A stretch of 64,000 bases of DNA from Capillidium heterosporum (Eukaryota > Entomophthoromycota > Entomophthoromycetes > Entomophthorales > Capillidiaceae). Position numbers and translations under genes: made by a program. The stretch is from contig WBMQ01000013.1 of the NCBI GenBank assembly GCA_016630905.1, positions 682,001 through 746,000 of the forward strand, read 5' to 3'. Below are positions 47,640 through 57,438 of this stretch, piece after piece. The number at the start of each line of letters is the position of its first letter. Position 1 is the stretch's first letter. A model generated the notes under the pieces. That model made no database searches. It was given only the letters and a program-made list of their open reading frames with translations, and was not told the DNA's origin.

Positions 47640-48620
47640 TAGGCATTATTAACGATACTGTTTTTAAATTTTAACACCTTCCATAATTTTCCTTATCTCT
47701 TAGCTTGAATGTATCTGCTTAGATTGTCTAGTTTACCGAATTTACTGTAACAGTTTCAAATGTAGTATCGATTTCTTTCCGTTTCCTCCACGCATACTTT
47801 ACCTTTCTTTTGGATGCCGATGTCATGCTTCTAAATTTAGTCATCTTTTATACCTTTCCATACCTTTTGTTTAATATGTGAATTGAGGCTTTTTATAGTA
47901 ACAAACTTCCTATCGTAGTCTTCATAGATATATTCAAACCTAAAATCCCTTTCCTCTAAATCTTCTCGTATATACTTTCCTACCTTTATATCGGATGTCG
48001 ATGCTATGCTCTTAAATTTGGATACCCTCCGTAACTTTCCATGTCTGTTAACTCTAATAGGATGATTAAGGCTGTATAAGGTGGAATTCCTTTTGCAGTT
48101 GTAATTGCGATGAACTCTCATCAAATTTCAACAAGCTACGTACCCTACCATGAAAGCTTCGCTTGATGTGTAAGTTAAGGTCGAAGAGGGTACTGTACTC
48201 CTTGAAATAATCATCAAATATACATTTGTAGATTTTTTATCTTGCAAGGACTCTCTGTTGAAACTGCATCTGAACTTTTATTTGAAGCTATTGTCTTCAT
48301 TTTAAATTCAGATGCCTTATATAGCCTTCTATGATCAAGGAGTATAATATATTTATTCAAGTTTTTTAAGGTAGTAAACTTCTTTGCACAGCTGTCAAAT
48401 ATACAGGTATAAATGTGACAATATTTCCCAATATGAAGTTTATAAATACGTCAAGGCTTCACATAGTTCCTATTACTAATATTTACCTGCTTTTTATTTC
48501 TAGTATATATGTTGAGATTAGTTAGAGTACCATAGGTCCAATTACAATCTTTGGAGAAGCAAGTAAAAGCGATGATAAACTTCTTTTTTTCTTTTGATGT
48601 CTTGGCAATATTGGGTCATC
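47640..48620 (-). pseudogene. decayed multi-finger C2H2 zinc-finger gene
   Basis: At least four diverged finger units lie in order on the minus strand, spaced about 180-250 bp. They are ..CFSKDCNWTYGTLTNLN.. near 48560, ..CIFDSCAKKFTTLKNLN.. near 48370, ..KCIFDDYFKEYSTLFDLN.. near 48190 and ..YIYEDYDRKFVTIKSLN.. near 47930. Linkers share a K-F-K-S-I-A-S-T-S motif. Many zinc ligands are lost, typically Cys to Tyr or His to Tyr, which are single transitions. Stops and frame changes separate the units. The longest remaining frame is 47837-48124. The finger consensus differs from the two Msn2-like genes, so this was a separate family. Confidence 0.65.
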
Positions 48621-49497
48621 AATTTTTCCTCACCTTTCTCAAGCCACTTGCTATGATATTATTTGTAACACTATATCCCTCTGTTGGCCTGGATAATAAC
48701 TTTGGTTGGACCTTTTCATTTTTCGAATCCGAGTTGAAGTTTAAATATATATATCTGTTGTAAACTAGGAGAATTATCTGATATTAATTCTTCTGCATAT
48801 TTTGTAAATCTATATCGAAAGTATTGAAAGACATGCTAGACATTATTGATGGAGAACAAGTATTAGCTAAACATATGATGAAAGAATTTATCTTTATTTC
48901 TTCGGTCCTGTCCTTCACCATATTTTTATTGGAATATATTTAGCGGCCTTCCTTTTTAGTGTAAATATCGTCCCCCCTAATTATTACAGCGGATGTTTAC
49001 AATCAAATAGAAGTTGGAAATTGACCAAAGTTTAAGACTATATTGATATACTAAATTTTAATCACTGATCTCTTATAACAGCGGTTGTCATCTCTGTGAG
49101 TATACTCACATGTTATGGGTAAGAAAAGATTTTTCAAGTAAATTTAGGTGAAATATGTAGAATATATAAAGCACTACACATTGTGGATAAGGACCTAAAA
49201 AGGTTGAAAACCAGTCTTACAGCAACAAAAGTTTTGAAAGTATTCTTGGAATTTCTAAATCACCTTACCTATATATCAAATATGGTGATATGCTGATATC
49301 AATGACTAATTTAATGATCACTTACACTTAGAGGATCTTTGTACTATAAGTATACCTCATCAATATTAAATTTATTTTGGCTATAAAGCTATTTATACCT
49401 ATTTTCTTAATCAGCTATTGAATATTCCTTCAAATTTAACATCCATTTCACTAAATACAAGATATATTAAAAGTAACATGAACAAATAAGCATTTAT
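48621..49497. other. intergenic
   Basis: AT-rich 3' flank of the aminopeptidase gene. No gene seen. Confidence 0.55.
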
Positions 49498-50608
49498 TTA
49501 GTTGATGGGCTGTGCCAATTCGACTACAAAGCTGGAAGCTAACTTGGCGAACTCCTAAAGCATTGTTGAAGTCGACAAACTCCATGGTATCGTTGGTAGT
49601 ATGCAACCTGAAGTTACGCTCCGCTTCGGCAGCTCTACAGGATCGGAACCCGGCTTGGTTGAAGGAAGCGTGATCAGAACAGGCATACCCACAGGGTAAA
49701 TCGAACATAGGTAATGAGGTGTAAGCAGGTACCAGTTGTCTCAAAAACTGCGTTAATTCGGGGTCAGTAAAGTCGGTGATGATCTTGAACTTGCGATCAG
49801 GGGTCAAGTACCCAGTCATATCCAACTGCAACATACCAGCTACCTTCTTGTTATCCAACTTGTACTGATTGGCAATGGCTTGAGAACCTTTGAGACCAAC
49901 TTCTTCGGCTGAATAGAACTGGAATTCGATAGAGCGCTGGAACTTCAAGTTGGACTTGAGGACTGCCTTCAAAACTTCTAGGACAGTAGCCACACCTGAA
50001 CCGTCGTCATCAGCACCAGGAGATCTACCATTGACGGGGTCCTTTGAGTTGACTGAATCAAGGTGGGCACCTACGATGACAACCTCATCCTTAAGCTTGG
50101 TCCCTTCGATGCGGGCGATGATACTGGTTTGGTTCCAGCCCTCGTGCTTGAACTCCTTGACGTTGAAGTTAGCTCCGATATTGTAGATGTGGGCTAAAGC
50201 AGCCGCATTGTGGACGAGGTTCGAGGCATCTACTGCGGTCTTGGATTTGTAGTAGCGAGTGTGGATTTTGACGAGACGCTTTAAAAAGAACTCCATACCT
50301 GACTTGGTGAGGTAATTCTGGGTCCGTTTGACTTGCTTGCTGAAGGAAAGCTGGCTGGGGACGCTAGGTTGCTCAACGGTACCTAGCCTGGAGTTGCTGT
50401 GTAACTCTTCGACGCCGGTGATATCAAAGAAATGCTTGTCCTGGCGTAAAAGTTCAAAGACCTCCGACTCACTCATAGGGATGGCTTCACTGTCGGCACT
50501 CAGCTTGATTAGGTGGTCTTTCACCGGCAAGGCCTTCTCGGATTCGAGGCTGAGACTTAAGGCCCCACTACATAAACTGGCTAAAGCCAAATATTTGGTT
50601 AAAATCAT
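49498..50608 (-). CDS. secreted M28 family zinc aminopeptidase, +1 frame break near the end
   Basis: Bacterial-leucyl-aminopeptidase-like (fungal Lap1 type) enzyme of about 369 residues. It has signal peptide MILTKYLALASLCSGALS, then a propeptide. All five zinc-site elements are visible: G-A-H-L-D-S (His 182), P-G-A-D-D-D-G-S-G (Asp ~200), S-A-E-E-V-G (Glu 235 and 236), L-D-M-T-G-Y (Asp 263) and C-S-D-H-A-S-F (His 343). In the main frame the last conserved helix is garbled after F-N-N-A-L. Skipping one G at 49554-49555 restores E-F-A-K-L-A-S-S-F-V-V-E-L-A and a stop at 49498-49500, as in the family. Without the skip, translation runs 25-30 residues of unrelated sequence to 49451. The active site is unaffected either way. 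Confidence 0.88.
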
Positions 50609-51558
50609 TTCGTACCTTCAAAGATAGTTTTCAACAGTGGATGAGATGCTAGCTATTTATATAAGCTACAGCAAGACACTCTAGACTTTTCACTAGGTAA
50701 TGGAAGGTCATGTTCTCTTAAGCTTAATTCTTAAATCCTAGGGAATCTCTTAGGTTCCTTGCTGGATAAGTTAGTTGTTCAAAGGTTGGTAACGTCAGAT
50801 GGGGTGGATATAGTGTCATCCGCCATACATATGGAATAAATCCCCAGCAGCCCATATTTCAATTAGTTTATGTCTACGAATCGGGAAGGCAAGTTTTGCC
50901 ACCTCAGTTCTACCAATAGCTGGGTTATATTTCGTACTTTCTTGAACTTTTATTTGCTATTACTTCAGAATTCCTTGGATTTTCTATAAATGTCAGACTG
51001 TTCATAGTTTTGAGTAGTTGCCTGATTTGGCTTTATTGACTTTCTAACAAACCTTGCCTTGACTCTACCAAAGTCAGCTGAGTATCATTTGAAAACTTTA
51101 GTTCAAAAAATAGATTAACGATGCCACTGTCTGCTTCAAATTCCAATTAGCCTATTTGAAATGTTTAAGTTGGAGTCGTCTGGCATTAAATTGTGCAGCA
51201 AAGCTTGTGTTTTAGACTGAGCTAAAAGGATGAATATAGTAACAAAATACCAAATATATAGCTTCATTTTGTATAATAATAGCATGCTTTATATGTGCGA
51301 TATTGTTATCCTATATTTTGAAAACATTTAAAAACACATACTATTAAAAACACTAATAGTACACACCCTCGGATTTTATAAAGTATGATAAAGACACACC
51401 GAATAACAGGAGTAGAAGTATATATTTAGTATGTAGATCAATTCGACATTTAATTATTTCAGCTATTGTAAAAAGTATGCTAGTATGACTGTACCTGTTC
51501 GAAATCAATCTAGTTTAAACAGCTCGATATTTAATACACTACCCACCTTTGACTAAAG
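50609..51558. other. intergenic
   Basis: Promoter region of the aminopeptidase and 3' flank of the next gene. No gene seen. Confidence 0.55.
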
Positions 51559-51783
51559 CTAAAACCCAAGTCTACTCAGTCGCTCATGTTCGTAGGCTTC
51601 TAGTTTAGATAGAACCGATGTTAGATCATTCAAATCGGACTAAATGGTTGTCAGTAAAAGATTGCTTAAATAACTTACGGTGCTATGAGAGTTGGGATAA
51701 ACATGTTTGTTCGATGCAACTTCGAATTCAACTGCTCCTAACGGTAGCTGCCGCCTTCCAACTATCCTACCACTCATATTCAT
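51559..51783 (-). CDS. small hypothetical protein, 2 exons
   Basis: Exon 1 is 51783-51679 and exon 2 is 51639-51559, with a 39-bp intron (GTAAGT donor, CATTTAG acceptor) in phase 0. The product is 61 residues (M-N-M-S-G-R-I-V-G-R-R-Q-L-P-L..L-S-R-L-G-F), with an acidic/hydrophobic C-terminal helix (S-V-L-S-K-L-E-A-Y-E-H-E-R-L). The clean splice site and codon-like composition argue for a real gene. Its start lies about 50 bp downstream of the previous gene's stop, so it could be an unannotated last part of that gene. Family not recognised. Confidence 0.55.
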
Positions 51784-51833
51784 TGGACTAAAGCACATTT
51801 CAATATAAGTGTAAAAGGTATAAAGTCGATAAT

Positions 51834-53148
51834 TTACCTCGAAATCTTAGGCGGTAGGACGATCCTAGGTTTCCCCAGATTAATTAAATAGTGTTTGCTG
51901 TCTTTTGGCGTTTGGTCGGATATCTCCTTACAAAGCTGGGTTACAGCTGCCTTGAAGCCATCGGAGTTGGGGTTCAAGGTTTTGGGGTCGAGGAGTTTTA
52001 AAATCTTGTAGTAAATTTTCAGCTTCATCCCGTAACTAACTCGAAAGCTCTCCAAGGACCACTTAACGTAAAGTATCTCGGGTCCGGTTAAGATGTTCAG
52101 AGCGAGGTTGACCTTCAGAAGCTGGTATATCTGGCTTAGAAGCTTGAAGTTCTCCAATTTGAAGCTGGTACTAGCTCCCTCTTCAAAAAGCTGATAGTTC
52201 AAGCGCTTGAGCTTACTTAAATTGACTTCATCGGATGATCCTAGGCTCTCTATCAACGTAGTGTAGCTTTGTTTAATATTATTGGATGATAAACTTTGGT
52301 CGATACTTTTAAGCACGGTATTTTCGATATTGGTATGTATGTTGTTTACGATATTCAAACTGATTGTGTACCTATCTCCGGTCTTGCGTAAATCTTCTTT
52401 TGAAGGCTTATTATCTTGATTGTAGTCTTTATTATGCGAGAAAGATGGTATCTTTGGTGAATTGGGATCTACATAATGAAGAAACTTGACGGGTTCTACT
52501 TTTTTATCGAAACCTGCTGATATATTTGAGTTTGTTTTTATACCGAGATCTATAGGGTCCAAATTGGTGGGCTTATAATGAGATGGATTGGATAAATTCA
52601 TGTTCTTTATATCGAAATTAAGTTGCGGTAGAGATGTGTGGTTAATATTTTCATTCGAACCTATAACAATTCGATTTAATACTGGTGTCAATTCTGTTCT
52701 ATTACCCCCATCTGATGTTTGACAATTAGATCTTGGTAAAGAATTTGAAAAATTGTTGCTAATTATGTTGGAAGTCGAGTGATATCTATCATCTATTGAG
52801 TTGCTTTTTACAATGTGTTGGCCTTGATACGTGCTTGAATTTTTTATATCTATTAAGAGTTGGTTTAAAATTAAAAGCTTATATTGAAATAAAAATATTA
52901 CATGGTTGAGAACTCACATTCAATCTCTCGTTATCTGGATGGAATTTGCTTATTGAGTGGAATAAATCTTCTTTGTTGATGAAATATTTAAAGGCATCAG
53001 GTGAAATCCAAGCTTCAGTTACTGGCCCTTCTGAACCATCTGCATTAACTCTTGCAAACCTTACAAAGTACTTGTCTATATTGAAAGTGAAATTGTGCTC
53101 TCTAACCTCCAAGAATTTCATCCCACTCCTTTTTGAAACGCCTGACAT
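51834..53148 (-). CDS. unrecognised protein, 420 residues, 2 exons
   Basis: Exon 1 is 53148-52902 and exon 2 is 52849-51834; the 52-bp intron uses donor GTAATA and acceptor AATAG in phase 1. The N-terminal ~80 residues form a compact, well-composed domain (K-F-L-E-V-R-E-H-N-F-T-F..W-I-S-P-D-A-F-K-Y-F). The middle (about 85-235) is Asn/Ser-rich and disordered-looking. The C-terminal ~170 residues are helical and Leu-rich (..LKRLNYQLFEEG.., ..LSQIYQLLKVNLAL..). No motif allows a name. The Asn-rich linker between two ordered parts would suit a regulatory protein, but this is only an impression. Confidence 0.6.
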
Positions 53149-54035
53149 AATTGCTTAGTTTTTAGATAGATCTTGGTTAAAAAGATAGTAGATTAATTGA
53201 ATAGTAAAACAAAAAGAAAATATTTAGAAATATACACTTTATACCTTTTCCCCAAACTTTATATAAATTTAATTGGTTAGCTAACAACTGCATAATCTGT
53301 TTTTAAACTTTAAAATAACTTACTTTTTCTTTATATAGTTTAGTTTACAATTTATAAAATATATATTAAAGTATAAGTATATACTTGTTTTATATATAAA
53401 GATAGTAGAAGTATATAATTAAACTTACCAAATAAAACTAAAAACTATATTATTATAGATATAGATATATTTAAAATAAGCTATATAATAGTGTAGAAAA
53501 CTAAATAAACATACTATTATATAATTAACTATTAACCATTTATATTTTAATATAATAATATAAACCAATACCCTTTACATTTATTTAAAAAACTTTATTA
53601 ATATATGCTTAATTTAAAACCTTATTATATTATATTTAGTAATCAAAAATTAAACTAATATTAAAGTTTAATAGAAAATAAAAACTAATATATACTTTTA
53701 AAAAGAAAATAATTTTGGTAAATAATCTCTAACTAATTACAAATACTTTATTAAATTAATATTAATACTTTTATTAATAGCCTAACTTATATTAGTAATA
53801 ATTAGTTAACTTATTAGCTTTTTATTTATATTTAAGCAATTCTAGCTATAAAATTAATTTTTCAATAAGTAAAAACTTTATTATAAAAGTATTAGCTAAG
53901 GCTATAAATATTAAATCTTTAAAATTTTTAATAAAAAGCAATTAATCTACTTTAAAACTAATTTTATAAAAACTTAATAAAATATCAAAAGCTAGATATA
54001 TAGTTAAAACTTTAAGTTGATTATTAAATTATAGT
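53149..54035. other. extremely AT-rich block without CpG
   Basis: By eye I find no CG dinucleotide and very few C or G from about 53160 to 54035. It continues on the other sides of the two LTRs (55087-55217 and 56273-56440). The LTR target-site duplications show that both LTRs inserted into this block. It is probably an older transposon copy degraded by C-to-T mutation. Confidence 0.6.
54031..54035. repeat. target-site duplication ATAGT (left)
   Basis: ATAGT immediately left of the LTR; the same five bases follow its other end at 55082-55086. Confidence 0.8.
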
Positions 54036-54504
54036 TGTAAGGTCCAGGGAGGTATCGCTGGATCCAGTCAATGATGGCATCATATTGGGAACTCATGACG
54101 TGGTAGGTCAGGAAAACGGAACTAAGGCCCACTACTGCATTGGTGACAAAAGCTTGAATTCTCCGGAGGGCAGGCCGGACAGCCAGGTGAAGGAGATACA
54201 ACATAAGGAGCGCCCATACAATGGTAGTCAAGTCCCAGTTCCAGGAGGGAACTAAAGAGACGGGTTGGGACTGGGAAGTGGAGTGGTGCTGAACTAAAGG
54301 GGGCCGGCTGGGTGGTGGTTGTGCGACCACCGGTGCCACAGTGTTAGGGTCAAAAGTAGGAGTTGGTTGATAGGTCAACGTTGGTTCAAAGGGGTAGACG
54401 GTATTAGTAACATTAATTGCCCAAAGAAGATGAGATCCGAGGGTAGCGAGGATCGTCAAAAGGTAATAGGAGGCTGGAAGGACAGGGAGACTAGACCACA
54501 TAGT
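54036..54504 (-). other. open reading frame inside the LTR with membrane-helix-like segments
   Basis: From Met at about 54504, an uninterrupted minus-strand frame runs through the LTR 3' half. It has hydrophobic segments LPASYYLLTILATLGSHLLW, W-A-L-L-M-L-Y-L-L-H-L-A-V and A-V-V-G-L-S-S-V-F-L-T-Y-H separated by a Pro/Thr/Gln-rich linker. It stays open past the LTR end into flanking DNA. In the other copy it is interrupted by C-to-T stops. It may be part of an element-encoded protein or a chance frame. Confidence 0.35.
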
Positions 54505-55081
54505 ATTACTATGCTGAAAGTAAAAGTACGGGTAAAGTATAAGTTTATTTAGGGACAAAGGACGGGATCAGGCTGCTGGGAACAGCTATGGCTAGGGACA
54601 GGGGGTGAGTAACAGCTATTTAGAAAATAGCAAGGTGGAACGTTGTCAAGATGCCGGCTTTTGGTAGTCGTCGAGGGGTTTAAATATCTCTTTGGCATCG
54701 TGGTTGTAGTGATGCTAGCGGGATTGGTTTCCCCTTCGGCAATCCACTACTCTATAGATTAATTGAGTGTTTACCAAGTTTATCCAAAAGAGCCGGTAAT
54801 TCGATTAACTACTACTGGTGCGTTTCCATGGTTGGAAGGTGTGGATCAGCTAATGTGCTGCTAATCGCTAGAGTTCCCAGGTTATGGTCAAGTTTAAGAA
54901 AATAATCAAGGTAATCGAAATAATTGATATGTGGGGTGGATTCATAACTAAGATAGTTATGAATTGGAGAACAAAAAAAAAGAATTTGAAAATTAGTAAG
55001 AAGTAGAAAGAGGAAGGGAATCTAAGAAAGGAATAGGTCTATGACCTAATAATCGGGGTTGTGACAACCAGGGTTGTTACA
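54036..55081 (-). mobile_element. solo LTR, copy 1 (CpG-rich, younger-looking)
   Basis: A 1046-bp element read on the minus strand begins TGTAACAACCCTGG (at 55081) and ends CCTTACA (at 54036). It shows the TG..CA and TGTAA..TTACA terminal inverted form of LTRs. ATAGT flanks both ends (54031-54035, 55082-55086), as expected for integrase-mediated 5-bp duplication. No internal retrotransposon genes are next to it, so it is a solo LTR. It keeps most CpG sites and a 160-180 codon open frame on the minus strand ending near its 3' end. Confidence 0.85.
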
Positions 55082-55086
55082 ATAGT
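55082..55086. repeat. target-site duplication ATAGT (right)
   Basis: Matches 54031-54035. Confidence 0.8.
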
Positions 55087-55217
55087 TTTAAAGCTAATAA
55101 ATTAGTAAATAAAGCTACTAATATATATAGCAACTTATAAAAAGTATACTAATTATAAGGTCTAAAAAGGTGCTATTAGATCTAACTAATGATAGTATCA
55201 TAATAGGAGTATATAAT

Positions 55218-55222
55218 ATAAG
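55218..55222. repeat. target-site duplication ATAAG (left)
   Basis: ATAAG immediately before the second LTR; repeated at 56268-56272. Confidence 0.8.
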
Positions 55223-56267
55223 TGTAACAACCCTGGTCATTACAATCCCAACTATTAGGTCATAGACCTATTCTTTTCTTAGATTCTCTTCCTCTTTCTA
55301 CTTCTTACTAATTTTCAAATTATTTTTTTTGTTCTCCAATTCATAACTATCTTAGTTATGAATCCACCCCACATATCAATTATTTCAATTACCTTTATTA
55401 TTTTCTTAAACTTGACCATAACCTGGGAACTTCAACAATTAGTAGCATACTGGCTGATCTACACCTTCCAACAATGGAAAACACATCAGTAGTAGTTAAG
55501 ATAATTACTGGCCTTTTGGATAAACTTGGTAAACACTTAATTAATCTATAGAGTAGTGGATTACCATAGGGGAATCCAACCCTGCTAACTTCACTATATT
55601 CAAGGTACCAAAAGGATATTTAAATTCCTTAGTGACTACCAAAAGCCAGCATCTTGACAATGTTCCACCTTGCTATTTTCTAAATAGCTGTTACTCATCT
55701 TCTGTCCCTAACCATAGCTGTTCCCAGCAGCCTGATCTTGTCCTTTGCCCCTAAATAAACTTATCCTTTACCCATACTTTTACTTTCAGCATAGTAATAC
55801 TATATGGTCTAGTCTCTCTGTCCTTCCAGCCTTCTACTACCTTTTGATGATCCTTGCTACCCTTGGATCTCATCTTCTTTGGGCAATTAATGTTACTAAT
55901 ACTGTCTACCCCTTTGAACCAATATTGACCTATCAACCAACCCCTACTTTTGACCCTAACACTGTGGCACTGGTGGTTGCATAACCACCACCTAGTCAGT
56001 CCCCTATAGTTCAGCACCACTCCACTTCCCAGTCCCAACCTATCTCTTTGGTCTCCTCCTGGAACTGGGACTTGACTGCCATTGTATAGGCACTTTTTAT
56101 AGTGTACCTCCTTCACCTGGCTGTCTGGCCTGCTCTCCGAAGAATTCAAGCCTTTGTCACCAATGCAGTAGTAGGCCTTAGTTCTGTTTTCCTGACCTAC
56201 TATGTCATGAGTTCCTAATATGATGCCATCATTGACTGGATCCAGCAATACCTCCCTGAACCTTACA
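55223..56267 (+). mobile_element. solo LTR, copy 2 (CpG-decayed), inverted relative to copy 1
   Basis: A 1045-bp copy of the same LTR in plus orientation, from TGTAACAACCCTGG to CCTTACA, with its own ATAAG duplication on both sides. Most differences from copy 1 are at CpG sites that became TpG or CpA: for example GATCCGAGGGTAGCGAGGATCG in copy 1 against CCAAGG, AGCAAGG and ATCATC here. The internal open frame is broken by such a change (CAA to TAA at 55982). This is the pattern of cytosine methylation plus deamination, or of RIP-like mutation. Confidence 0.85.
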
Positions 56268-56272
56268 ATAAG
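56268..56272. repeat. target-site duplication ATAAG (right)
   Basis: Matches 55218-55222. Confidence 0.8.
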
Positions 56273-56439
56273 ATCAAAATAGTAAAACTAGTACTAACTG
56301 CTATATTAGTAATATGAATTATCTAAAGGAGGTAAGTCTAAAGGAAAATGAAAAAAGTTTAAACAAAGTAAGCTAAGAGGATATAGAAGTTAAACTACAT
56401 ATTTATACAATCTAATAACTAAAAGGCTAACTAGGAACA

Positions 56440-56892
56440 ATACTTTATTTATAGGTAGACAGAAGATCAAGCTGTTAGAGGCAGCTATAGCAAGAAAAAC
56501 AAAATCAAAGTGTTGTAATAGCTATAGTTAATAGTTAGGAATTAAGAGATAAGTAATAGTTATTTAGAAAATAGTAAGATAGAATGTTACTAAGATGTTA
56601 GCCTTTAATGGTATTCTAAGGGTTTAAATACCTTTTTGATAATATTGGTTAGTTAGAGTTCTAATATCTAGATGCTATCTAATAAGGGTTGGAATCCCTA
56701 AATTATAGCCTAAACTAAGGATATGAAAAATAATCAAGAATATCTAATAAGTATAATAAATTTCTGATTGAAACTAGTTGTAAATAGGAAATAGAAATAT
56801 CAAAAGTTGAGACAAGAAAGTGGTGTGATGATGATACAAAGAAATGGGTCGATGACCTCATAATAGGAATTGTAATGATCAGGGTTGTTACA
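56440..56892 (-). mobile_element. heavily decayed third copy of the same LTR (partial)
   Basis: Shares the order of words with LTR copy 1 (..TTATTTA..GATCA.GCTG..GCTAT.., ..TAGTTATTTAGAAAATAG.AAG.T.GAA.GTT.., ..GGGTTTAAATA..) and ends ..CAGGGTTGTTACA at 56892, the LTR terminus. Almost all former C/G positions are A/T. The left half of the LTR is not recognisable, so it is truncated or decayed beyond recognition. The left border is approximate. Confidence 0.55.
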
Positions 56893-57438
56893 GCTACCCA
56901 TTTACCTTGAATATCCAGAGTTGGGCATTGGTTGATGCATAAACTAAGATGTACTTTTTTGTAGTTTAAAGATTAACTATAGGGGACGAAGGAATTCATT
57001 TCAAGATAAATTGGTTGGAATCTTAACAGCACAAATTCCAACTTGATAACTACTCAGCTCTAAGTACTTGATAAGTGTAAGGTGGAATCCCAGCAATAGT
57101 ATTAGATCCTCTTTAAAATTATCAGATAGATACATATTGGCAATTGGAAAAAAAGCATAGGTTTTGCTTAACATAAAGTTTTCTTATACCAATCATATGT
57201 TAATAGTGAAAAAGTCATTCAGTTATATAAATTCATCTGGTACCGTTATACTTTACAGGTCAAAATCCAATTTACCTGAACCAATTCACTTAAAGCAGCA
57301 TCAAAGATGTCTATTTACTTATCAAAAAATGACTAGACCAAAGTTTAAATATATAGAAGCATCAACAATAAAACTTCTGGATATATTCTCAACTACATTC
57401 GTTCTACCATATCAACCTTGACATCCTTATCAATCATA
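56893..57438. other. intergenic
   Basis: Flank between the LTR relic and the TMEM135 gene. The frame 57164-57421 plus is not supported by anything. Confidence 0.55.

Noticed and set aside
54319-54552. Plus-strand frame across LTR copy 1 and its counterpart in copy 2 (55751-56248)
   Set aside because: The same stretch is the antisense of the other LTR frame; only the frame that stays open in the CpG-rich copy and is broken by transitions in the other is noted.
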